64,000 bases of DNA from UMGS1908 sp964432825 (GCA_964432825.1 CAYSOX010000005.1:37186-101185), one strand, 5' to 3'. Numbered from the stretch's first letter, positions 43,758-54,356 are shown. Notes: generated by a model not told the origin, from the letters alone. Program-made: numbers and translations.

Positions 43758-45242
43758 CTAAATTTCTATGCTGTCCAAATCATCAAAGGCGCTTTCAAGA
43801 TCCATTCCTTCATAAGAACGGGTGGTTGATGGAATATAACTATCCTTTGCCTTTTCTTTAAATTTGATTTGTGTAAAGCCGTTTGCAGGTGGGTTGTTTT
43901 TCAAAAATTTCTTTACTTCTTGAGGTGTAAAGATTTTATTTTCATAAAGAGAAGAAAGTGTTTGATTCATAGCCTTTATTGGTGTAAATATGGTTTTGCA
44001 AGCACCTGCAACCAAAAGAATAATTTCTTGTGAAAAGCCCCAATCGTTTGTCCAGCAATTGTAATTTCTACGGTCGTCGGTGGTGACAAGTCGGTCAAGT
44101 TTTATTGTTGATAATATTTCTTTAATGTGATTATCCCTTTCAACCAAACCTTGTAAAATGTGGTCTATGGCAGAATCTGAAACAATTCCTTGCGAAAACA
44201 AATTATCTATAAATTGACCCATTCCAGGGAAGGCTTTAATTCCAACGCTTAAGCAGTGGTGGGCAATTTTTTTCAAACTTTCTTCTGAATAACCTTTATT
44301 AAACCACTCAAGTAAATAATGCTCAACTATAGAGTCATATACATCGTAGCGAACGCCAATTGTGGATGCAATTTCTTTTGCAAGTTTATTATATCTTTCA
44401 CGATTTTCATTGTAAACTTTAATTTCTTTGATTGTTATTAAATTGCGGTTAAAGTAATCGGTTAAAATTGTGTCTAAAAGTGGGATAGAAGGCGATTTTG
44501 TTTTTATAGATTTTGCAACCTCTTTGATGGTTGCGTGTGAAAAGCCATATTCTTTTGTCCACTTAATGTATTTGTTGCGGTCGTCTAGAGAGGTTGCAAG
44601 TGTTTTTCCGAATGCCTTAGTTATTTCAGCAAGTTCAGGGACAACCTCTTGATGTTCGTCTAACTTTTCTTTTACTTTTTCAGCAGTCAACAATCCTTCT
44701 TCAATAAAACTTTTAGCAACGGTTATTATGTATGGATACCCAACTTTCCCCCCTTTTAGTTTTACACAATAGTTTGCAATTTCAATTAATGCGTCGGCGG
44801 TTAGGTGCATACTTTCAATCAATGTGTAATATTCGTTGTATTCGGTAGGGGTAATCATTCTTTCACTTATAACTGCTTGAATATTTGAGTTAAACTCAGA
44901 ATATTTATCTTTACGAATTTTGCTAGAGCCAACCCTTTTGGTTACAGGTAGATATTTTATTTCTAAATTATCTTTTATATTATTTTCTATGATTTGCACA
45001 AGCCCTTCGCCTTGCCAATAGTCAAAAATATCTTTAAGTTCAACGGCGGAAATGTTTAAGACATGGCAAATATTTTCAAATGAATTTTCAATTGAATTTA
45101 CATTATTGCACAGACTTAAACCATATAAATACACTTTAACACATAGGTCAGGGGCATATGGAAGGTAGTCGTTTATGAAGGTGTTTTCAAGCACAATAAA
45201 TGTTCCTGAGTGTGTTGAAGAAGAATAAGAACAGAAAGACAT
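43758..45242 (-). CDS. dnaD: DnaD/DnaB-family replication initiation protein
   Basis: 494 aa. An N-terminal winged-helix part (about residues 15-85) is followed by several copies of the DnaD C-terminal helical motif, as in KWTKEYGFSHATIKEVAK and NCWTNDWGFSQEIILLVAG, spaced about 230 residues apart. The protein is longer than typical DnaD and more like fused DnaB/DnaD proteins. It acts with the helicase loader at oriC. Divergent from sbcD. Confidence 0.85.
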   Translation of the reverse strand: MSFCSYSSSTHSGTFIVLENTFINDYLPYAPDLCVKVYLYGLSLCNNVNSIENSFENICHVLNISAVELKDIFDYWQGEGLVQIIENNIKDNLEIKYLPVTKRVGSSKIRKDKYSEFNSNIQAVISERMITPTEYNEYYTLIESMHLTADALIEIANYCVKLKGGKVGYPYIITVAKSFIEEGLLTAEKVKEKLDEHQEVVPELAEITKAFGKTLATSLDDRNKYIKWTKEYGFSHATIKEVAKSIKTKSPSIPLLDTILTDYFNRNLITIKEIKVYNENRERYNKLAKEIASTIGVRYDVYDSIVEHYLLEWFNKGYSEESLKKIAHHCLSVGIKAFPGMGQFIDNLFSQGIVSDSAIDHILQGLVERDNHIKEILSTIKLDRLVTTDDRRNYNCWTNDWGFSQEIILLVAGACKTIFTPIKAMNQTLSSLYENKIFTPQEVKKFLKNNPPANGFTQIKFKEKAKDSYIPSTTRSYEGMDLESAFDDLDSIEI

Positions 45243-45350
45243 AATAATACCTCAAAATTGTTTGCATTCTTTTTTTAAATTTATTATAATAATAACATCA
45301 ATCAAGGGAATATTCAAGTTAATTTTAAAATTTTTAGGAGATTTAGGAAA

Positions 45351-46541
45351 TTGAAAATTTTACACACATCAGATTGGCACTTAGGTGCAAAGACCGACCG
45401 AAGAAGTCGATTAAATGAACAGAAAAAGGTTTTAGGGGAGATTGTTTCTGTTTGCGATAGAGAAGGGGTTGATATAGTTTTAATTGCGGGGGATATTTAC
45501 GACCAATCCGTTCCAACCAGCGAGGCTGAAGATTTATTTTTTGACACTCTTGAAAAATTGACAGATGGTGATGAAAGAGTGGTAATAGTTTGTGCTGGAA
45601 ATCACGATGACCCTAAACGAATTATGGCAAATAGGTATTTTGCAAAAAAACACAATATTGTTCTTGCGGGGGACTTGCATCCAATGTGTGAATCCCTTCG
45701 TTCTAGCCGAGCAAAAATCACATCTAGTCAAAATGGAACAGTGCGGGTGGATATTGAATATCGAGATAAAACCGAAACGGCAATGTTTGGTCTTTTACCA
45801 TACCCTACCGAATACCGAATAGATGAGAAAGTAACGGGCGCAGAATACTCAGAAAAGGTTGGAGAGTGGGCAAAAATTGTTTGTTCAGATTTTGATAAAA
45901 ATACCTTTTGTTGTTTGGTTTCGCATTTTACAGCCGTTGGTGCAGATTATGAAGAAGCAGGAAATGTAAGAAAAATATCAATCAATGAATCGGGTGTGGT
46001 AAATTTGTCCGACCTTCCAAGTGCGGATTATTATGCATTGGGGCATATTCATTCCGCTCAAAAAATAGGTTCCAAAGCCTATTATTGTGGGGCTCCTATG
46101 AAATTATCTTATATTCAAAAGTCAAATAGTGTCAATTTGCTTGATGTTGAAAATGGAAAACTGAAAAGTGTTAAGCAAGTTGAATTGATGACTCCGGTAA
46201 AAATGGCAAGAGTGTGTGCTGATGGCATTGAAGATGTTTCAAAAGAGTTGCAATATTACTCAACCGAAGATTTGGTGGAATTAACGATTGTTCAAGACAA
46301 GCCTTTAACCAGCGCTGAAATTAAGGGTATTAAAGAAAGATACCCATGTGTTCAGCAAATCAAATTATTGCTTACAAATATGGTTAAGGATAATGAAGTG
46401 TATATAAATAATAGGGATAAATTAAAACCTAGAGAATTGTTTCAGCATTTTTATAAGTCTAAAAAAGGTGTAAGCCCAAGCGAAAAGATTGTCAACTTAT
46501 TTATTGAATTGATGGAGGAAACGGATAGTGAAACCAATTAA
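45351..46541 (+). CDS. sbcD: SbcCD nuclease subunit D
   Basis: 396 aa. Start TTG at 45351 gives the canonical MKILHTSDWHLG, with AGGAG 10 nt before. Phosphoesterase motifs: SDWHLG, GDIYDQ, GNHDD, HFTAVG, GHIH, all intact. It forms with SbcC an Mn-dependent nuclease that trims hairpins and blocked ends. Overlaps sbcC by 14 nt. Divergent from dnaD, with 108 nt between. Confidence 0.95.
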   Translation: MKILHTSDWHLGAKTDRRSRLNEQKKVLGEIVSVCDREGVDIVLIAGDIYDQSVPTSEAEDLFFDTLEKLTDGDERVVIVCAGNHDDPKRIMANRYFAKKHNIVLAGDLHPMCESLRSSRAKITSSQNGTVRVDIEYRDKTETAMFGLLPYPTEYRIDEKVTGAEYSEKVGEWAKIVCSDFDKNTFCCLVSHFTAVGADYEEAGNVRKISINESGVVNLSDLPSADYYALGHIHSAQKIGSKAYYCGAPMKLSYIQKSNSVNLLDVENGKLKSVKQVELMTPVKMARVCADGIEDVSKELQYYSTEDLVELTIVQDKPLTSAEIKGIKERYPCVQQIKLLLTNMVKDNEVYINNRDKLKPRELFQHFYKSKKGVSPSEKIVNLFIELMEETDSETN

Positions 46542-49500
46542 ATTAACTATTGAAGGTTTAAATAGTTTTGTTGAAAAGCAAGAATTAGACTTCTCGCGTC
46601 TTGGTGAGTCGTCTATTTTTGGAATTTTTGGACAAACGGGTTCGGGTAAGTCTACAATTTTGGATGCAATCAGTTTGGCACTTTTTGGTAATATAGAAAG
46701 AAGTAAATCAAACTTAGACTTTATAAACCTTAAAACAAAGTCCACAAAAATTGAATTTTGGTTTGAATATACTGAAAAAAACAACACCAAGTTGATTAAG
46801 GTTTTAAGGGAATATAGAGTATCAAAGTCTAATGATGTAACTCAAAAGGCTCAAGTTTTTGACTGCACAAAGAAAGATGAGACAATGTTGATGGAAGGCC
46901 CAACTAAGGTTGATTTATATTTAAAAGAACTAATAGGGTTAAACCAAAATGAATTTTCTAAGTGTGTGGCACTCCCTCAAGGTGAGTTTGCAGGATTTTT
47001 AAAGGCAAAACCTAATGAAAGAATTAATATCATTGGGGGGATTTTTGACTTAAATAAGTATGGCGAACAGTTGTGGGAAAAAGCCCGCAATAAGGTAAAT
47101 AAAACACAAGGCGAACTTTCTGTTGTAAAAAGTAAGATTGAAATGCTTGGCGACATTAGTGAAGAATTAAAGTCAAAAAGAATTGAAGAATTTAAGCAAC
47201 TAGAAAAGAATATTGCTGAAAATAAGGAATTGATTGCAAAAAGCACCGAAGCGTTAGGTAAAGAAAGGGATTTAGCAAAAGCCGGAAAACAATTGGATGA
47301 AGTTGAAAGTGTTCTAAGAAATTTGGCACTTAATGGTGTTGATATTGCCGATAAAAAACAAAGAGTTAGCAAAGCAAAGGCCGTTAAGGTTAATGCTGTT
47401 TCAATAGAAACGGTTGAAACCTTGTCTAAAAGAGTTTTAGAAGAGGGGCAAGAAGTAGATTCGTTAAATTTAAAACTTGACAAAGAAGAAGAAAACGCAA
47501 GAAAGGTGATTGCTCAAAATAATATTCAAATAGAAAATTTGAAAGTAGAGAATGCAAGGATGACCGAAAGAAAAGAGGCGTTAAAGGAAGCATCTGTTGT
47601 ATCTGAAAAACTTGATGAACTTCAAAAATCGCAAGCCGAACTTATGGAAAAACTTTCGGAGTTAGACCTTGCAAAAACCGAGTCTGTTCAAGAAAAGGAA
47701 GAAAATGAAAAGCGTTTAAAATTGCTGAATGATGAATATGCTGAAAAGAAGTGCTTAATTTCAGACTTAGAAGGAAAACTTGTAAATTATTATGATGTTA
47801 CAAGTTACAATTTCTTTGTTAAAGAGCAGTCTGAAGTAGAAAACTATTTAAAATATGTAAATTTATTAGTTGAAGGTGCTATAAACCTAAAAGCAAATGC
47901 ATCTGATAAAGTAAATGAAATAACAAAAGAAATTAACAACAAAAAGAGTGAACTTGTAAAACTTAGAAAAGAGGCACTTGGAAAAACGAAATTGGATATC
48001 GAGTCTAAGGTGCCAATTTTGGTGGATGCTATAAATAATTTGGTAATTTTATTAAGCAAATTAAACACAACCGAAGAATATATCAAGAATTTGGTTGAAA
48101 GGGAAAATGAGTATCATCGTGAAAATCAAATCCGAACAAAAAAGATTGAAATTGCACAGGCTTCTATAGATAAAGAAAGATTTGCTCTTTCCGACACCGA
48201 TTCTAAGATTGAAAAATTGAATAGCACTATTGAAAGTTTGGAAAAGCAAAGGCTGGATGCTATAACAAATAATAGCGTTGCGGAATTTACTTCTAAATAT
48301 AAAGTTGGGGATAATTGCCCAATCTGTAATAATGAAATTTTAACCAAAAATGTTTTGGCAGAATTAGATGTTTTAGTTATAGAAAAAGATTTAAACGAAA
48401 ACAAAAATCAACTTAAGATTGAGACTGAAAATCGCGAAAGGTCGCTAGAAATAATTTCTAAACTTGCACAAGAAATTGAAGGACAAAATGAAGAGATTAA
48501 CTTCAATAATGAGTCAATCAATGCAATAGAATTAGAAATCAATTCTAAGTGTACTAATTTGCTTAACAAAAAGAAAGCAAAACCATCCGATATTAGCGTA
48601 GTCCAACTTCAAGTAAAAGAAGATATTGTAAGGCTTGAAGAAAAACGAAAAGTTGAGTTAGAACTAATTTCAAACTTAAATGAATTACTTGAAGAAAAGT
48701 CTAAATATAGTAGCATATTGGTTACAAGCGGTGGAAAGGTTGACGATTATAACGAGTTGAAAAAGTCGGTAGAGAAATTTAAGGCAAGAATTGATGATGA
48801 AGTTGAGTTTATCACCAAAGGTCAAGATATTGAACAACGAATTAAAGAGTTGGCAAGTTTGCAAGCACAAAAGAAAGATGCTGAAGTGAATGCAAATCAA
48901 TTGCATAATAAGATTGTGGAGATAAATGAGGTTATTAAAACAATTGCTGAAAATCACTCATCAATCAGTGCTGAGGCTTCAATAAAACAAAAGACTTTAT
49001 CCGAATTAAATGTTCAAATTAAGCAAACCAAAGAACAACTTGTGGGCTTCGAAGAAATAAAATCATTCGCAAAAGAAATTAATGGCTTGGAAGTTAAAAT
49101 ACAAAAGAATGAAAAAGAAATCAATTTAAATACAATCAATATTGATAAATTAGATAACTTAATTGCTGGAATAAAAGCGGAAATATTAAATAAGAATACA
49201 ATATTAAAGGAACATAGACATCTTAAAAATTCAACACTAGATAGTTTGATGATTGAATTAAACAAGGTAGGAATTGAGAATTTTGACGATTTGTATTCAT
49301 ACAAAATGGAAGATGCAGAAGTTGAAAGTATAGAAAAGTTTGTAAATGAATATGATGGCAATGTATCCGTTCTTTTAAAACAAAAGGACGAACTTGAAAA
49401 AACTATTGGCGGAAAAATTATAGATGTCACCCTTATTGCAAATATTGAAGCAACACTTGAAAATACTACAGCCGTTATGAATCAACGAATAGAAGAAAGT

Positions 49501-50097
49501 GGTAGGTTGAAATCCGAAATAGATGTCTTAACTGAAAAATTAAAAACTTTGGCTGAACTTAAAGACTTGGAGAATACACTTACAGGTGAATATAACATTC
49601 AAAGTGAACTTTGCGATACGCTTAGAGGCAAAGCATTGGTTGAATTTGTTGCCGAAGAGTTTATGGATGATATCACCTATATGGCGTCTGAAAAATTGGT
49701 GGATTTGATGGATGGTAGATATACCCTAAAATATGAAAATAAAGATTTCGTTGTGATAGACAACTTCAACAATGGTGAGGAGCGAAGTTCTAGAACACTT
49801 TCGGGTGGAGAACTTTTTGTTGTGAGTTTAGCATTAGCACTTTCAATTTCAGAATCGCTTATGAGTAAGTCAGATAAACGGTTGGATTTCTTCTTCTTAG
49901 ATGAAGGGTTTGGAACATTAGATAAAGAATATTGCGAATACATTGTGACCGCATTAAATAAATTGGCAAATAAAAATATGACTATTGGTTTAATATCACA
50001 TATTCCAGAACTTCAAGAAAGAATAAAAAAGAAGTTCGTTGTAACTAAAGCCTCAAATGAACGAGGTTCTATTGTAAAACTAGTTAAAGAAGTATAA
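46528..50097 (+). CDS. sbcC: SbcCD ATPase subunit C
   Basis: 1189 aa. N-terminal Walker A FGQTGSGKSTILDA, Q-loop ALPQGEFAGFLKAKP. Very long coiled coils surround the zinc hook CPIC (about residues 597-600). The C-terminal signature TLSGGELFVVSLALAL and Walker B FFLDEGFGTLD are intact. Rad50-like DNA-end holder for SbcD. Longer than E. coli SbcC by about 140 residues. Terminator at 50154 follows. Confidence 0.95.
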   Translation: MKPIKLTIEGLNSFVEKQELDFSRLGESSIFGIFGQTGSGKSTILDAISLALFGNIERSKSNLDFINLKTKSTKIEFWFEYTEKNNTKLIKVLREYRVSKSNDVTQKAQVFDCTKKDETMLMEGPTKVDLYLKELIGLNQNEFSKCVALPQGEFAGFLKAKPNERINIIGGIFDLNKYGEQLWEKARNKVNKTQGELSVVKSKIEMLGDISEELKSKRIEEFKQLEKNIAENKELIAKSTEALGKERDLAKAGKQLDEVESVLRNLALNGVDIADKKQRVSKAKAVKVNAVSIETVETLSKRVLEEGQEVDSLNLKLDKEEENARKVIAQNNIQIENLKVENARMTERKEALKEASVVSEKLDELQKSQAELMEKLSELDLAKTESVQEKEENEKRLKLLNDEYAEKKCLISDLEGKLVNYYDVTSYNFFVKEQSEVENYLKYVNLLVEGAINLKANASDKVNEITKEINNKKSELVKLRKEALGKTKLDIESKVPILVDAINNLVILLSKLNTTEEYIKNLVERENEYHRENQIRTKKIEIAQASIDKERFALSDTDSKIEKLNSTIESLEKQRLDAITNNSVAEFTSKYKVGDNCPICNNEILTKNVLAELDVLVIEKDLNENKNQLKIETENRERSLEIISKLAQEIEGQNEEINFNNESINAIELEINSKCTNLLNKKKAKPSDISVVQLQVKEDIVRLEEKRKVELELISNLNELLEEKSKYSSILVTSGGKVDDYNELKKSVEKFKARIDDEVEFITKGQDIEQRIKELASLQAQKKDAEVNANQLHNKIVEINEVIKTIAENHSSISAEASIKQKTLSELNVQIKQTKEQLVGFEEIKSFAKEINGLEVKIQKNEKEINLNTINIDKLDNLIAGIKAEILNKNTILKEHRHLKNSTLDSLMIELNKVGIENFDDLYSYKMEDAEVESIEKFVNEYDGNVSVLLKQKDELEKTIGGKIIDVTLIANIEATLENTTAVMNQRIEESGRLKSEIDVLTEKLKTLAELKDLENTLTGEYNIQSELCDTLRGKALVEFVAEEFMDDITYMASEKLVDLMDGRYTLKYENKDFVVIDNFNNGEERSSRTLSGGELFVVSLALALSISESLMSKSDKRLDFFFLDEGFGTLDKEYCEYIVTALNKLANKNMTIGLISHIPELQERIKKKFVVTKASNERGSIVKLVKEV

Positions 50098-50153
50098 TTA
50101 GTGTATAACTAACAGATAAATTTTTAAAAGATAATATTTAATTAATATATTTT

Positions 50154-50182
50154 AAGTTCGGTATTTTTTGCCGAACTTTTTT
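50154..50182 (+). terminator. Terminator of sbcDC
   Basis: AAGTTCGG pairs with CCGAACTT, followed by T's. From 50183 to 50410 the spacer is AT-rich with no feature identified. Confidence 0.88.
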
Positions 50183-50410
50183 AATATAAAGATTATTTTG
50201 GGGCTTTTTAATAACGAATTAATCCACTAAGGTTGTCTAAATTTTGGGGGTTTACAATATAAATTTTTTGGATAGAATTTTCATTTTTAATTTTCACTAT
50301 TAACAAAATTTTGAGTTTTAAGTATTTTTAGTGCATCCATAGAAGTTGGTCGAACAAAAAGCATAATGGTGTGGTGTTCTTCATAAGATTAACTAAAAGG
50401 ATAGAGGTGT

Positions 50411-51922
50411 ATGAAGAAGTTTAAAGTATTTTATAATAGTTTAAAAATCGCTACCTGCTTTGTTTTGGCAGTTGTCTTAATTGGATTGCTTTTTGGTTGC
50501 AAGCCTAAAGGTTTGGTAAAAAAAGCCAGCAAAAATATGAACAATTATACCATTAATGCGGTGTTTTGTGATGAAGAAAAGGTTGTAAATGCAACCGAGG
50601 TTTTAGAATATACAAATAGAACAGGAGAAATTTTAGAGCACCTTTGCTTTAATTTATATGGAACGGCTTTTTCTGAGGATGCTAAAATTTTACCATATAC
50701 AACATTAAACGAAAAGAAGTGTTTTCCAAACGGGTTGAGTTATGGTGATGTAGAAATTTCGTCGGTTAAAGTAAATGGGGCGGATTCTAAATTCTCAATA
50801 ATTGGTGAAGATAATAATGCGTGTAAAGTAGAATTTGGTTTTTCGTTAAACCCTAAAGAAAGCGTGGTGGTGGAATTGGTTTTTAAATTGAAACTTGCAA
50901 ATTGTACACACCGACTAGGCTTTATAGATGGATTTGTAAATTTGGGTAATTGGTATCCTATTTTGGCAGTTTATGAAAATGGGGAGTTTAACATAACTCC
51001 ATATTACTCAAGTGGCGACCCGTTTTATTCGGAATGTGCCAATTATGAGGTGACATTTAATTATCCTGAAAAGTACACTTTAAGCCATAGTGGTTCTGTT
51101 GTAGAAAGTGTGGTAGAAAGCGGGGTTAAAACGGATAAATTAAAGGCAAAAGCCGTTCGAGATTTTGCACTTAACCTTTCGGATAACTATGCCGTTTCAG
51201 AAGGAAGTGTGGGGTATACAAAAGTTCGCGTTTTAACGGCAAATGGGGATGAAAATGCTTCAAAATATTTAGAGGCTAGCGTGCGGGCAGTGACGCTATT
51301 TAATAAACTTTTTGGAGAATATCCTTATGAAACACTTGATGTAGCCTTCACACCATTTTTACATGGAGGAATGGAATACCCAAATCTTGTGTATATAGCA
51401 AACGATATAACCGATTTTAATACAATTATTAAGGTTGTGGTTCACGAAATTGCACACCAGTGGTGGTATGGCGTGGTTGGAAATAATGAAATTTCAGATG
51501 CGTGGTTTGATGAATCTTTAGCCGAGTATAGCAGTGTTTTGTATTTTGAAAATTTCCCCGAATATGAAATTACTAGAGAACAAATGGTTAATGAATGTAT
51601 TCAAGATTATGGTTTATACTTAGATGTTTTAAGTAGTGTCAATTTGAAACATAACCTATCTATGCAATTGCCTTTGCAAAATTACTTAAGTGAGTATGAG
51701 TATGTTTATATGGTTTATGTTAAAGGTACAATTTTTATTGACGAGTTAAGAAAAACGATTGGCGACGATGACTTTTTTGATGGATTGCAAAATTTATATA
51801 AGGACAATATGTTTAAGGTGATTACAAAGGTTGAGTTTATAGAAGCGTTCAATAAAGCGAGCGGGGTTGATGTATCGTCTTTTGTGGAAGGATATTTATC
51901 TGGAAATACAATTGTTGGATAA
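50411..51922 (+). CDS. M1-family metallopeptidase lipoprotein
   Basis: 503 aa. Signal helix followed by a lipobox-like LLFGC (Cys about 30), so lipid-anchored outside the cell. Zinc motif HEIAHQWWYG with the downstream Glu in WFDESLAEYSS is complete, and GGMEYPNL stands where M1 aminopeptidases have GxMEN. The protein is shorter than classical aminopeptidase N (about 850 aa), keeping the beta-saddle and catalytic domain only. Probably trims peptides at the cell surface. GGATAGAGG ribosome site precedes the ATG. Confidence 0.88.
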   Translation: MKKFKVFYNSLKIATCFVLAVVLIGLLFGCKPKGLVKKASKNMNNYTINAVFCDEEKVVNATEVLEYTNRTGEILEHLCFNLYGTAFSEDAKILPYTTLNEKKCFPNGLSYGDVEISSVKVNGADSKFSIIGEDNNACKVEFGFSLNPKESVVVELVFKLKLANCTHRLGFIDGFVNLGNWYPILAVYENGEFNITPYYSSGDPFYSECANYEVTFNYPEKYTLSHSGSVVESVVESGVKTDKLKAKAVRDFALNLSDNYAVSEGSVGYTKVRVLTANGDENASKYLEASVRAVTLFNKLFGEYPYETLDVAFTPFLHGGMEYPNLVYIANDITDFNTIIKVVVHEIAHQWWYGVVGNNEISDAWFDESLAEYSSVLYFENFPEYEITREQMVNECIQDYGLYLDVLSSVNLKHNLSMQLPLQNYLSEYEYVYMVYVKGTIFIDELRKTIGDDDFFDGLQNLYKDNMFKVITKVEFIEAFNKASGVDVSSFVEGYLSGNTIVG

Positions 51923-51938
51923 CAATTAAATAATTTCT

Positions 51939-51967
51939 TTGCAATTTCACAATTTGTTTGTTATAAT
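51939..51967 (+). promoter_or_regulatory. Promoter of candidate structured RNA
   Basis: TTGCAA (51939-51944), a 17-nt spacer and TATAAT (51962-51967); the predicted start is about 51974. Confidence 0.7.
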
Positions 51968-51973
51968 ATATAT

Positions 51974-52097
51974 TGTAGGAAGTAATTTTTCGTAATATTT
52001 AAAATTTGGTGCGGTCGTACCTGCAAAATTAAAATTTTGCCTTCCTAAAATGTATTACCATCAAGTCTGGAAAATTGCATAAAAAGTCTTGATTTTT
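51974..52097 (+). ncRNA. Candidate structured non-coding RNA
   Basis: A closing stem TAGGAAG (51976-51982) / CTTCCTA (52041-52047) encloses a weak AATTTT/AAAATT hairpin, GGTGC/GTACC with a GGTC tetraloop (52008-52021), and GCAAAATT/AATTTTGC (52023-52040). The last stem abuts the closing stem, giving a junction. A promoter ends 7 nt upstream, and a hairpin ATCAAG/CTTGAT with T's (52060-52097) could terminate. It fits no RNA family I know. No protein frame fills it. The following 52098-52416 spacer has a palindrome GGTAATATTACC (52252-52263) and no gene. Confidence 0.4.
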
Positions 52098-52416
52098 AAG
52101 CCTTTGATAATATATGTGATGAAAAAGTTTAAACAAATTAAACTTTAAAGTTGGGATTTCAATTTCACGAAGGTGTTCCAATAGAATCACAGGTAATTAT
52201 CCTTGTTTTTTAGAAATTTAGGCAATGCAGTGAGGCGGTTTTTGTGATGTGGGTAATATTACCGTAATTTGTTGGCAAATAGCCCAAATGGATAAAAGTC
52301 TTCAAATGATGGTTATTTACACTTTAGTTGAATTATTGTTAAAAAGGCATTTAAAACAAAATTCAATAGTGAAAATACTTTTTATAAGGACTAGAATAAA
52401 GGGGATAAAATAGTAA

Positions 52417-53205
52417 ATGCGTGTTATTAACTTGGCTAGCGGAAGTAAGGGAAATTGTACACTTGTTGAATGTGAGAGCGGTGCGGTATTAATAGATTGC
52501 GGAATTTCACTTGAAAGTGTGGAGCAAAGTATTATTAGTGTGGGAAGTGATTGTTCAAAAGTAGTTGCAATACTTGTAACCCATACACACTCCGACCATA
52601 TAAAGTCGGTTGTGAAGTTTTCAAAAAAGTATAATGTTCCAGTTTTTGCTACCGACAAAAATTGGCAAGAAGGCAAACTCCAGAAAATTGAATTGGAGAA
52701 TAGAAGATTTCTAGATTTTGACGAATTTAAAATAGGAGAGTTAATTATACAAGCCTTTGAACTTTCGCACGATGCTGTCAGTACGGTGGGCTACACCATA
52801 AAAAGTGGAGGCAAAAAGTTCTCTCAAGCAACTGATTTGGGGGTTATTACAAGTAAAATAATAGACCAGATTGCGGGTAGTGATTTAATATTTTTAGAGT
52901 CTAATTATGACGAATATATGTTAAGAACGGGAAGTTATCCGCGGATTATTAAAGAGCGAATTTTGTCCGAACATGGGCATTTATCCAACGAAGATTGCGG
53001 TGAGGCGATTAGTGTACTTTCAAAACTTGGAACAAAATATTTCGTTTTAATGCATATTTCGGAGAATAATAATACTCCTGAACTTGCTTATGGAACGGTA
53101 AAAAGTATTTTAAAAAATAAGAATTTGGATAATAATATATATGTTGGAATGTCTTATCAATATAAAGTAGGTTCAAATTTTGTATTAAAACCAATTGATA
53201 AATAG
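52417..53205 (+). CDS. yycJ: YycJ/WalJ-type metallo-beta-lactamase-fold hydrolase
   Basis: 262 aa. Start MRVINLASGSKGNCTLVE. Metal motif THTHSDH near residue 50, later HDAVSTVGY, SNYDEYML and EHGHLSNEDC, all typical of the YycJ group. Related to the nucleases of the RNase J/ExoA fold and linked to cell-wall control loci in Bacillota. Here walRK are not in the window, but rlmH downstream is the usual neighbour. AAAGGGG ribosome site is 11 nt before the ATG. Confidence 0.88.
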   Translation: MRVINLASGSKGNCTLVECESGAVLIDCGISLESVEQSIISVGSDCSKVVAILVTHTHSDHIKSVVKFSKKYNVPVFATDKNWQEGKLQKIELENRRFLDFDEFKIGELIIQAFELSHDAVSTVGYTIKSGGKKFSQATDLGVITSKIIDQIAGSDLIFLESNYDEYMLRTGSYPRIIKERILSEHGHLSNEDCGEAISVLSKLGTKYFVLMHISENNNTPELAYGTVKSILKNKNLDNNIYVGMSYQYKVGSNFVLKPIDK

Positions 53206-53221
53206 GGAGATAGGAACAAAA

Positions 53222-54346
53222 TTGGAAAATGTAAATAATAAAGCAAAGAAAAATAATTTTGATATAAACTGTATGTTTCGGGATAATGATTTCACCCCCG
53301 ACGATGTGGCAAAAGGACTGTTGTTGTTTTTAGTTTTTAAAACAGCAGTCAGTTTGGTTTACACATTGTTTTACTATATTGGTTTAACATCTTCAGTTTT
53401 TAGTTATATTTTTAACATTTTGCTAGATGTTAGTTTCATTATGACAGTTTATGTTGTTGCAAAAAACAAAAAAATCAACACCATAAAGCAATTGAAAGTA
53501 AAAAAAGCACCAAATATTTTGACTATATTTGTGTGTCTTGGCATAAGTGTTGTTTGCATATTTGGATTTTCGGGCGTCACAAATTGTTTTTTGGAAGTTT
53601 TATATAGAATAGGTTATAGCCCTGTATCTGAAGATATCGTGATTAGCAATGTGTGGATATACATTTTGTACACAATTACAATTTGTGTTATTCCTGCAAT
53701 TTGCGAGGAAATTTTATTTAGAGGATTGATGTTTACCGGTCTTAAAAAGATAAGCACCGCCGTGGGTGTGTTTGGAAGTGCCTTTATTTTTATGATTATA
53801 CATGGCTCGCCAGACCAAACCGTTCATCAATTTCTGCTAGGTATAGTTTTGGCATTGGCATTTATGATAACAAACAACTTGTGGGTGTCAATTATAATTC
53901 ACTTCTTTAATAATTTTATTGCGGTAACACTTGCGTTTATTTCGTATGGGCAAACGCAAGCAACTAGTGGAGAGGTGGTTGAAATATATCTGTCTCAATA
54001 TTTCATTTATGCCGTGGTTTCAGCAGTGATTGCTATTGCAATAATATATTTGCTATTTAAGGCTTTGTCTAGTATCAATTCAAAGAAGAAGGATGAGTTG
54101 ACCTCGGTTGATGGAGGAACTATCAATTCGGAAATCGAAAGAGATGCCGAAATGGATATCGTAAAAGCACAAGAATATTCGGTGGAAATTAGTGATGTTA
54201 ATGGCGAAAATAGGGAACAAATTTATATTAGTCCTCAAGACCCTAAAAATAAACTTTCAAAACAAGGGAAATTTTTAATGGTTGTAAGCATCTTTTGGCT
54301 TGTGCTTGAATGGTTAATTTCATTGGCTAATGGTTTTGGGATTTAG
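53222..54346 (+). CDS. CPBP-family intramembrane metalloprotease
   Basis: 374 aa from TTG at 53222 with AGGA upstream; an in-frame TTG at 53195 lies inside yycJ. About eight membrane helices. CPBP motifs: CEEILFRGL (EExxxR), FMIIHGS (His), and HFFNNFIAV. These are Type II CAAX/bacteriocin-processing proteases. The N-terminal FDINCMF region and the charged C-terminal loop (about 270-335) are outside the core. Overlap or near-abutment with yycJ suggests co-transcription. Confidence 0.85.
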   Translation: MENVNNKAKKNNFDINCMFRDNDFTPDDVAKGLLLFLVFKTAVSLVYTLFYYIGLTSSVFSYIFNILLDVSFIMTVYVVAKNKKINTIKQLKVKKAPNILTIFVCLGISVVCIFGFSGVTNCFLEVLYRIGYSPVSEDIVISNVWIYILYTITICVIPAICEEILFRGLMFTGLKKISTAVGVFGSAFIFMIIHGSPDQTVHQFLLGIVLALAFMITNNLWVSIIIHFFNNFIAVTLAFISYGQTQATSGEVVEIYLSQYFIYAVVSAVIAIAIIYLLFKALSSINSKKKDELTSVDGGTINSEIERDAEMDIVKAQEYSVEISDVNGENREQIYISPQDPKNKLSKQGKFLMVVSIFWLVLEWLISLANGFGI

Positions 54347-54356
54347 GAAGAAGTTT

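Noticed and set aside
51976..52047. tRNA-like cloverleaf
   Set aside because: 72 nt with a 7-bp outer stem, but no conserved T loop, D-loop GG or CCA, and the last hairpin has an 8-bp stem with a 2-nt loop.
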